DNA from: Bacteroidaceae bacterium
Lineage (GTDB): Bacteria; Bacteroidota; Bacteroidia; Bacteroidales; Bacteroidaceae
Reading direction: 5' to 3'
Length of the DNA: 64,000 bases
Assembly: GCA_017622815.1 (NCBI GenBank)
Contig: JAGAQH010000018.1
Coordinates: forward strand, 30,449 to 94,448
Under the pieces are notes generated by a model that worked only from the letters and a program-made list of their open reading frames with translations, was not told the DNA's origin and did no database searches. Position numbers and translations under genes: made by a program. Of this stretch, positions 58,427 through 64,000 are shown one piece after another; the stretch's first letter is position 1, and each line of letters starts with the position of its first letter.

Positions 58427-59956
58427 ATGTTTGAAGGACAACCTAAAGGTCTTTGGGCTCTCGCTTTGGCCAACACGGGCGAGCGCTTCGGTTACTACAC
58501 TATGTTGGCGGTGTTCACATTGTTCCTGCAGGCCAATTTCGGCTTTGACGAGAAACTGACAAGTACAATCTTCTCCACATTCCTTGGCCTCGTGTACTTC
58601 CTCCCCTTGCTTGGCGGTATTCTGGCTGACAAGTTCGGTTACCACAAGATGGTTACCATCGGTATCTTCATCATGTTTGCCGGTTATGTGTTGCTTTCTT
58701 TGCCTCTTGGCAAGGACTCAGTCGCTTTGATAGCCATGGCAGGTGCGCTGGTTGCTATCAGCCTTGGCACTGGCTTGTTTAAGGGTAACTTGCAGGTAAT
58801 GGTGGGCGACCTCTACAATGAACCCAAGTATGCCCAGAAGCGCGACTCTGGTTTCCAGTTGTTCTATATGGCCATCAACATCGGTGCCATGTTCGCTCCC
58901 ACTGCGGCTATCAGCCTGATGGATTATGCACAGAACACTATGGGCGTGTCAGAGGCTGACTCTTACCACTATGCCTTTGCCGTAGCATGCGCTTCTCTTA
59001 TCTTCTCCATTGCCATTTATTATGCTGGTATGTTCACATTCCGTCATGTTATCGGTGGCAAGAAGAAGGATGACAAGAAGGCTGATGCACAGGAAGTTGC
59101 CCCTGCAGACGAACTCACTCCTGCCGAGACAAAGGAGCGTATCGTATGCCTCTGCCTGGTAATGGCCGTGGTTGTGTTCTTCTGGATGGCGTTCCACCAG
59201 AATGGTCTTACCCTGACATTCTTTGCGCGTGACTATACAGCAACATCTTCTTCTGGCGTAGAGTCAATGATGTTCAATGTATGGAATCTGGTTGCTGCCA
59301 TCTTCATCGTGTTCGGTGGCTTCTCTATCTTCCAGAGCAAGACCGGCAAGGGTAAGGGTATAGGTCTTGGCCTCGTTGCCGCTGCTGCTGCCTTCCTTTA
59401 TTGGCAGTACACCCAGTTGCCCGAATCCATTTCCATCAGCGCTCCCATCTTCCAGCAGTTCAATGCTTGCTTCGTGGTAATGCTCACTCCTGTCAGCATC
59501 GCCTTCTTCGGCTGGTTGGCCAAGTTGGGCAAGGAACCCAAGGCTCCTGTCAAGATCGGTTTGGGTATGCTCGTGGCAGCATCTGCCTATGTTCTGATGA
59601 TTGTAGGTTGCCTCGGTTTGCCTGCACCTGCTTACAATGCAGACGGTTCTAACATGCACATGGCCGACGTTACCCCCAACCTCCTTGTAGGTACTTACCT
59701 CGTGCTCACCTTTGCAGAATTGCTGCTTTCTCCCATCGGTATCTCATTCGTGTCCAAGGTTGCTCCTCCAAAGTACAAGGGCATGATGATGGGCGCATGG
59801 TTCGTGTCTACCGCTTTGGGTAACGTGTTGGTGGCAATCCCCGGTTTCCTGTGGGGTATGGACCTCACCATCGTATGGGGTACCCTGATGCTTATTTGCG
59901 TAGTTGCCGCCCTGTTCATCTTCTCCATCATCAAGAAACTGAACAAGGTCAGCTGA
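58427..59956 (+). CDS. POT/PTR2-family proton-coupled peptide transporter
   Basis: 509 residues with 12-14 helices of the major facilitator fold. The peptide-transporter signature ERFGYYTMLAV (ExxERFxYY type) is near the N-terminus, followed by ADKFGYHKMV and KGNLQVMVGDLY, the PTR2 motif region. It imports di- or tripeptides with protons. The spacer around ~205-225 is Lys/Asp-rich. It is a single gene ending at a hairpin terminator. Confidence 0.92.
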   Translation: MFEGQPKGLWALALANTGERFGYYTMLAVFTLFLQANFGFDEKLTSTIFSTFLGLVYFLPLLGGILADKFGYHKMVTIGIFIMFAGYVLLSLPLGKDSVALIAMAGALVAISLGTGLFKGNLQVMVGDLYNEPKYAQKRDSGFQLFYMAINIGAMFAPTAAISLMDYAQNTMGVSEADSYHYAFAVACASLIFSIAIYYAGMFTFRHVIGGKKKDDKKADAQEVAPADELTPAETKERIVCLCLVMAVVVFFWMAFHQNGLTLTFFARDYTATSSSGVESMMFNVWNLVAAIFIVFGGFSIFQSKTGKGKGIGLGLVAAAAAFLYWQYTQLPESISISAPIFQQFNACFVVMLTPVSIAFFGWLAKLGKEPKAPVKIGLGMLVAASAYVLMIVGCLGLPAPAYNADGSNMHMADVTPNLLVGTYLVLTFAELLLSPIGISFVSKVAPPKYKGMMMGAWFVSTALGNVLVAIPGFLWGMDLTIVWGTLMLICVVAALFIFSIIKKLNKVS

Positions 59957-59976
59957 TAACGGCTTTTGCACCTCCA

Positions 59977-60000
59977 AAGGTCTTCCCTAAGACCTTCGAG
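59977..60000 (+). terminator. Hairpin after the POT gene
   Basis: AAGGTCTT (59977-59984), loop CCCT, AAGACCTT (59989-59996). It is weakly followed by T residues. Confidence 0.55.
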
Positions 60001-60018
60001 TGTTAAAATAATGTTAAA

Positions 60019-60046
60019 CGGGCACATTCCTTTGGGAGTGTGCCCG
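60019..60046 (+). terminator. Second hairpin, overlapping the ABC promoter
   Basis: CGGGCACA (60019-60026) pairs with TGTGCCCG (60039-60046). The TTTG -33 element of the next promoter (60031-60034) lies in its loop. Confidence 0.5.
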
Positions 60047-60062
60047 TCTTGCTTTACCTTTG
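60031..60062 (+). promoter_or_regulatory. ABC transporter-GntR operon promoter
   Basis: TTTG (60031-60034), a 20-nt spacer and TACCTTTG (60055-60062) lie 25 bases before the ABC ATPase ATG. Confidence 0.75.
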
Positions 60063-60087
60063 CGGTGTACTATTAAACTATGACACT

Positions 60088-60795
60088 ATGATAACTATTA
60101 AGGACCTAACCTTTGCCTATGGGAAGAAGAATCCTGTCCTGCAGGATTTCTCGCTTGATTTCCAGCGAGGAAACATCTATGGACTTCTGGGAAAGAATGG
60201 TACAGGCAAGAGTACCTTGCTTTACCTGATTATGGGATTGTTGCATGCCCAGAAGGGCGAGGTGCTGGTGGATGGCATGTCTGCCAAGGACAGAAAGCCC
60301 GAGTTGATGAGGGAAATGTTCCTCCTGCCTGAGGAATACGACCTGCCTGCCGTACACCTTTCTGACTATGTCAGTGCCATTGCACCGTTTTACCCCAACT
60401 TCAGCATGGAGTTGATGGAGAAATGTCTCTCCTGTTTCGAGATGTCGACTGACGTGAACCTCGGTTCGCTTTCCATGGGACAGAAGAAGAAGGTGTACAT
60501 GTGCATAGCGCTGGCCGCCAATACACCTTATTTATTTATGGACGAACCCACCAACGGTTTGGACATTCTTTCCAAGAGCCAGTTCCGCAAGGCTATCGTA
60601 ACGGCCATGTCGCCCGAGAAGACCATCATCGTGAGCACGCATCAGGTTCACGATGTGGAACGTGTGCTGGATCATGTGGTCATCATCGACCGCAACAGGG
60701 TATTGCTCAACCAGTCCCTTGTGGAGAATGAAGAACCCGTGGATTTGGAGAAACTGTTCGTTGATACATTAACCCATAACTCTTTGCAACAATGA
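60088..60795 (+). CDS. ABC transporter ATP-binding protein
   Basis: 235 residues from ATG 60088. Walker A GKNGTGKST (35-43), the signature LSMGQKKKVYM, Walker B YLFMDEPTNGLD and a switch His (STHQVHD) are all present. It powers the membrane subunit encoded next (4-base overlap). The context of a short GntR regulator downstream is typical of YtrA-type systems that respond to cell-wall antibiotics or unknown compounds. Confidence 0.92.
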   Translation: MITIKDLTFAYGKKNPVLQDFSLDFQRGNIYGLLGKNGTGKSTLLYLIMGLLHAQKGEVLVDGMSAKDRKPELMREMFLLPEEYDLPAVHLSDYVSAIAPFYPNFSMELMEKCLSCFEMSTDVNLGSLSMGQKKKVYMCIALAANTPYLFMDEPTNGLDILSKSQFRKAIVTAMSPEKTIIVSTHQVHDVERVLDHVVIIDRNRVLLNQSLVENEEPVDLEKLFVDTLTHNSLQQ

Positions 60796-61682
60796 AAAAC
60801 TTCGATATAAGACGTTTCTGTGCCGTGGCACGCTGGGATCTCACCATCAACCGTGCCTTTTACAACAAGATGGCTATGGCGATAGCCGCATGCTCCATTT
60901 TGCCGGTGCTGTTTTATCATGCCATAGAACTTCTGGAAAAGGTTATGGATTCCGATGGAGTGGGCAAACCCTATTCTTCGTTCCTGGGTGACCTGGAGAT
61001 CATATCTGTATTCATCTCTGTCTTTTCCAGCATTGCTCTAACGGTGGTCCTCGGCTTTATGTTTCATAATCTCAGGAACCGCCAGGGCAGAATTGCAGAA
61101 CTCACTCTGCCAGCCTCTAATATCGAGCGTTTTCTGTGGCATGCCTTCGTGGTGCTGGTGGGAGCGCATGTGTGGTTTCTAATGTCGGTGGCACTGGCCG
61201 AGATATTGAATGCCATACTTGTGGCGGTAACATTCAATTTTGGCGACTATGAATACGTGTCCCTGACGTCAAAGGTGTGCAATAACTTCTATAGGACCTT
61301 GCCAACGTCCATGGTGTTTGACGAGAGTTTCCATCTTGGGGCTTATGTGGCAATAATACTGTCTTCATTATTGGGCATGTCTGTCTATCCGCTTTTCAAT
61401 GCCTGGAAATACCGACATAACATTGCCTATACCATTTTGTTCTACATCTTGGCATGGTTGTTGCTGATAGTGCTCATATCAGCATGTGCTGCTTTTGCTG
61501 CTATCTGCTCATGGGATGTGGCAGGCTTTTTCTATAGAACTTACGGTTTCTTTGAGAATGTTCCCTCCTGGTGTCTCGTTCTTATCCTTAATGTGTTCCT
61601 TGCTGGACTTTTGTTCCTCATGTGGCGTTGCACCTATCGCATGTATTGCAAGGCACAGATTACCACCCGTCGCAACCCCTAA
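60792..61682 (+). CDS. ABC transporter membrane protein
   Basis: 296 residues with about six hydrophobic segments (for example ~25-43, ~72-95, ~113-140, ~185-205, ~220-245, ~255-285). No substrate-binding motif is visible; it resembles ABC-2-type exporters. TLPASNIERFLWHAFVVLVGAHV is a block seen in Bacteroidota homologues. It overlaps the ATPase gene by 4 bases and is followed 11 bases later by the GntR gene. Confidence 0.82.
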   Translation: MKNFDIRRFCAVARWDLTINRAFYNKMAMAIAACSILPVLFYHAIELLEKVMDSDGVGKPYSSFLGDLEIISVFISVFSSIALTVVLGFMFHNLRNRQGRIAELTLPASNIERFLWHAFVVLVGAHVWFLMSVALAEILNAILVAVTFNFGDYEYVSLTSKVCNNFYRTLPTSMVFDESFHLGAYVAIILSSLLGMSVYPLFNAWKYRHNIAYTILFYILAWLLLIVLISACAAFAAICSWDVAGFFYRTYGFFENVPSWCLVLILNVFLAGLLFLMWRCTYRMYCKAQITTRRNP

Positions 61683-61693
61683 TACTTGCGCTT

Positions 61694-62059
61694 ATGGAAT
61701 TCAAGAATCAGAAACCGATATATCTGCAGATTGCCGACTATATCTGCGACAGGATACTCCTTGGCGAGTATGGTGAGGACGAGCGTCTTCCCTCGGTTCG
61801 CGAGTTTGCGGCAGAGGTGGAGGTAAACGTAAATACCGTCACCCGCACATTTGAATACCTGCAACTGAACGAGGTGGTGGCTTCCCGTCGCGGACTTGGC
61901 GTATATGTCATGCCTGGGGCACGTGAAAGGGTTTATGCCATGCGCCGTGCCGAGTTCTTCAATGTCCAGTTGCCTGAGGTCTTTGCCCTGATGGACACCC
62001 TTGGCATCTCCATGGAGGAGGTGGCAACACAATACGACGCATCAAGGCACGCAACGTGA
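61694..62059 (+). CDS. Short GntR-family regulator (YtrA-like)
   Basis: 121 residues from ATG 61694. The N-terminal winged helix is clear: PIYLQIADYICDRILLGEYGEDERLPSVREFAAEVEVNVNTVTRTFEYLQ (seen in pieces: LPSVREFAAEVEV and NVNTVTRTFEYL). The C-terminal part is only ~45 helical residues, as in the YtrA subfamily that lacks a large effector domain. It probably represses the ABC operon that it belongs to. Its stop codon lies inside a 22-bp tandem repeat. Confidence 0.88.
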   Translation: MEFKNQKPIYLQIADYICDRILLGEYGEDERLPSVREFAAEVEVNVNTVTRTFEYLQLNEVVASRRGLGVYVMPGARERVYAMRRAEFFNVQLPEVFALMDTLGISMEEVATQYDASRHAT

Positions 62060-62115
62060 GGCGAGGCCCATCGCATCACGAGGCGATGTCCATCGCAACG
62101 TGAGGCGTTGCCCAT
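62050..62115. repeat. 22-bp tandem repeat at the end of the GntR gene
   Basis: Three units begin at 62050, 62072 and 62094, each CGCAnCnyGAGGCGnnGnCCAT. The GntR stop (62057-62059) is in unit 1. Confidence 0.88.
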
Positions 62116-62151
62116 AGGAATATATTTTCATTTTCAAACACTCTAAGCAAT

Positions 62152-62472
62152 ATGATTATCACAACAACACCCAACATCGAGGGTAAGCAGGTTACACGCT
62201 ATCTTGGCGTAGTGACAGGAGAAACAATTTTCGGCATGAACATGGTTCGCGATTTATTTGCATCCATCCGCGACATAGTGGGCGGACGTGCCAAGTCCTA
62301 TGAAGAAGTGCTCAGCCGTGCTAAGAATGAGGCTCTGGCCGAAATGGAGGAACGTGCCAAGGCTCTCGGCGCCAATGCCGTACTCAGCGTGTCGCTGGAT
62401 TACGAAGCCATCGGCGGAAGCGGTTCCATGCTCATGGTCACCTGTAGCGGCACTGCCGTGTGGGTGGAATAG
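62152..62472 (+). CDS. YbjQ/UPF0145 family protein
   Basis: 106 residues, typical length. The family's features are complete: [21 protein letters not shown] at the N-terminus, the region [18 protein letters not shown]-like (here [18 protein letters not shown]), [17 protein letters not shown] and a C-terminal [12 protein letters not shown]. The family is often called a heavy-metal-binding domain, but a physiological role is not established. It is cytoplasmic and sits after the GntR gene. Confidence 0.9.
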   Translation: MIITTTPNIEGKQVTRYLGVVTGETIFGMNMVRDLFASIRDIVGGRAKSYEEVLSRAKNEALAEMEERAKALGANAVLSVSLDYEAIGGSGSMLMVTCSGTAVWVE

Positions 62473-62512
62473 GGCTTAATATACACGGTAACTATAATTG
62501 TTGTATTTGACT

Positions 62513-62544
62513 TTTGTCCCATTCCGAAATAATTGTTACCTTTG
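62513..62544 (+). promoter_or_regulatory. DUF975 gene promoter
   Basis: TTTG (62513-62516), a 20-nt spacer and TACCTTTG (62537-62544) lie 38 bases before the ATG. Confidence 0.77.
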
Positions 62545-62582
62545 CATCAGTATTTAGAGAAATTCCATAACAATTCAATTTT

Positions 62583-63212
62583 ATGATTAAGTCAGCATCA
62601 GAAATCCGTTCTGCCGCCCGTACGGCTTTGAGCGGTCATTGGGCAGAAGCCGCAATGTTTACCTTCGTCTATTACCTTGCCTCTTGGGCAATCGGTGCAG
62701 TGTCTGCCGGCCTCGATCTGATTGTGCCAGGCGCATCCATGTTGGTGATCTTGCTTGTCCTCCCAATGGGATGGGGATATTCAGTCGCATTCCTGGGCAA
62801 TAGACGTGGTGCAGAAGATCCGTTCAATATCTCTCGCCTGTTAGATGGTTACAAGGACTTCAGCCGTATCTTCACCACCATTCTGCTCATGCAGTTGTAT
62901 ACATTCCTTTGGGCCTTGCTGCTCATTGTCCCCGGCATCATCAAGGGCCTTTCCTATTCTATGACCTGCTTCGTCCTGTGCGATAATCCCGACATGAAGA
63001 ACAACGAGGCTATCGAACTCAGCATGAAGATGATGGATGGCCACAAGACGGCCCTGTTTTGGCTTTATCTCACCTTCATTGGATGGGGCATCCTGTGTAT
63101 CTTCACATTTGGAATAGGTTATTTCTGGCTCGCTCCGTATATGCAGGCTTCTTTGGCCCAGTTCTACGAGGAAGTTAAGGAAGACTATATCACAAGATAT
63201 GCATTGGCATAA
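62583..63212 (+). CDS. DUF975 family membrane protein
   Basis: 209 residues with about four to five hydrophobic segments. The N-terminus KSASEIRSAARTALSGHW is a typical DUF975 start, and LLIVPGIIKGLSYSMTCFVLCDNPDM with the later AIELSMKMMDGHKTALF are the conserved blocks of this family. Its function is unknown; members are widespread in Firmicutes and Bacteroidota. It is a single gene with a consensus promoter. Confidence 0.85.
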   Translation: MIKSASEIRSAARTALSGHWAEAAMFTFVYYLASWAIGAVSAGLDLIVPGASMLVILLVLPMGWGYSVAFLGNRRGAEDPFNISRLLDGYKDFSRIFTTILLMQLYTFLWALLLIVPGIIKGLSYSMTCFVLCDNPDMKNNEAIELSMKMMDGHKTALFWLYLTFIGWGILCIFTFGIGYFWLAPYMQASLAQFYEEVKEDYITRYALA

Positions 63213-63315
63213 TACTCATTTTTAAGAATAACAGGAAGATAGGAGAGCGAATCCGACAGAGGGTTCGCTCTCCTTGCTTCTAACGCCCCCGATGCATCTT
63301 CTAGAACACACATTT

Positions 63316-63361
63316 TCGTCCTCCCAGGTGACTCGTCCTTGTCCTCCCGGACAACATGTTC
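63316..63361. repeat. 23-bp repeat, two units
   Basis: Units at 63316-63338 and 63339-63361. The first has CCCAGGTGACTCGTCC, matching the arrays at 20171 and 43409. Confidence 0.75.
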
Positions 63362-63536
63362 ATGTGCTCGGGAGGGCAAAATCTTATCCTCCATATCCTT
63401 GTCTTTGCGTTTCGTGGCATCTCGTTTTTCCCGCCCGGCTTTCCTTCGTTCATAAAAACTCCTCCCGCTTTCCGTTTCCCGTTTTAATCCGACTCCGTCG
63501 TCTTGACTGTCGTCTTAGTTGCTCACGTTCGGGGAT

Positions 63537-63602
63537 GTAGGGACTCGGCATGCCGAGTCCGCTTTTGCTATTGTTATCGGACACGGCATGCCGTGTCCCT
63601 AC
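63537..63602. repeat. Paired GCATGC palindromes
   Basis: Perfect 20-bp palindromes at 63541-63560 and 63579-63598, bounded by GTAGGGAC and GTCCCTAC. The layout and spacer are the same as at 31095-31160. Confidence 0.92.
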
Positions 63603-63744
63603 CATGCTGCCCGCTTACACGCATATTTAAGCCGACTGCATCGTCTTGAACCTGCTCACGCTCGGCATAATCAAAGTAAACTTTGCTTCTGCTCTCGCTT
63701 ACACGCAGATTTCCGTTTTCCGTTTTCCGTTCCCCTCTTCCCTC

Positions 63745-63850
63745 TCCCTCCCTCCCAGGGCGAAAAGGTCCCTTAGAGAAAGTATTGAATATACTTTCGT
63801 GTCCTTTGAGGGGAGCAATCCCCATTGCGACGCGCGGACTGGCCGGGGTG
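63745..63850 (+). repeat. Two-hairpin interspersed repeat, copy 4
   Basis: Hairpin 1 is GAAAGTAT (63778-63785), TGAAT, ATACTTTC (63791-63798). Hairpin 2 is GCAAT (63815-63819), CCCC, ATTGC (63824-63828), then GACGCG. Confidence 0.87.
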
Positions 63851-63959
63851 GGTCCCCCTCTATATATTATATAATAAGGTGTACCCGCCCTCTCCCGTCC
63901 GTTTGTTGTCCATTCTACACTCTTTTTTCTCCATTTTCTTAAAAAATCTTTCGCAACCC

Positions 63960-63990
63960 TTTGCCGGTTTGCGGAAAAGTCTTACCTTTG
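63960..63990 (+). promoter_or_regulatory. Promoter for a gene beyond the window
   Basis: TTTG (63960-63963), a 19-nt spacer and TACCTTTG (63983-63990), followed by CACTCGC. The gene it drives is not visible; a tRNA or rRNA unit is possible but unproven. Confidence 0.72.
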
Positions 63991-64000
63991 CACTCGCAAA

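Larger units (their letters stand above)
63213..64000. other. Gene-free, repeat-rich end of the window
   Basis: It holds two 23-bp-type units (63316-63361), polypyrimidine runs, a palindrome pair (63537-63602), copy 4 of the two-hairpin repeat (63745-63850) and a perfect promoter at 63960-63990 aimed at a gene beyond the window. Short open frames here have no support. Confidence 0.78.

Overview
The window reads as a chromosome segment from a Bacteroidales bacterium, probably Prevotellaceae-like. Several things point there. SprA (2638 residues) is a core part of the Bacteroidota type IX secretion system. There are a NigD-like lipoprotein, a TPP-riboswitch/TonB-receptor/PnuT thiamine uptake operon, and the folP-cdaA and ruvA-sprA gene orders. 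At least nine promoters fit the Bacteroidota pattern TTTG-N19/20-TAnnTTTG. Core genes look GC-rich (high fifties by eye). A few blocks are visibly more AT-rich: the 1.7-11.8 kb operon and the ornithine-cyclodeaminase-like gene at 40.3 kb. Genus is not settled by the sequence alone.

Layout. 1-1.2 kb: 3' end of leuB, a terminator, a 23-bp tandem repeat and a 297-bp decaying copy of the 3' end of murF. 1.7-11.8 kb: eight co-directional genes around a 1047-residue tubulin/FtsZ-like protein with a C-terminal GYF_2-type domain, followed by membrane-anchored and Sec-exported proteins. This block lies exactly between the murF fragment and the intact murF (11.9-13.2 kb), so it looks like an acquired island, and it is the best candidate for an undescribed system. 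13.4-20 kb: folP-cdaA (folate, c-di-AMP), pta-ackA (acetate/ATP), an aldose-epimerase homologue and a CstA-family carrier. 20.3-24.2 kb (minus strand): lpxH, a MIP18-type Fe-S gene, radC, a GT2 glycosyltransferase and efp. 24.4-29.7 kb: rpmH, a PASTA protein, rluD, ddl, an acyltransferase and a NigD-like lipoprotein. 29.7-38.2 kb: glycerate kinase, the TPP-controlled thiamine operon, a GH20 hexosaminidase and mnmA.

38.5-43.3 kb holds a likely surface-decoration locus: a LicC-like nucleotidyltransferase fused to a PLP aminotransferase-fold domain, an OCD/mu-crystallin dehydrogenase, an acyltransferase-3 and LicD. 43.5-52.6 kb: a small DUF486 protein, sprA and ruvA. 52.7-56.4 kb: etfB-etfA-acyl-CoA dehydrogenase. 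56.5-63.2 kb: a SulP transporter, a POT-family peptide transporter, an ABC transporter with its own short GntR regulator, a YbjQ-type protein and a DUF975 protein. The last 0.8 kb is repeats plus a perfect promoter pointing out of the window.

The intergenic DNA is unusually rich in several interspersed repeat families: (i) about 100-bp two-hairpin elements whose stems covary between copies; (ii) 20-bp perfect palindromes centred on GCATGC, often in pairs; (iii) 22-23-bp tandem repeats; (iv) an 85-bp repeat that carries a promoter; (v) polypurine GGAAAGGTGAAAAC runs. rluD also carries an in-frame 54-bp palindromic insert. No tRNA, rRNA, CRISPR array, transposase or integrase gene was recognised. 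All calls come from reading the sequence; no database search was possible.
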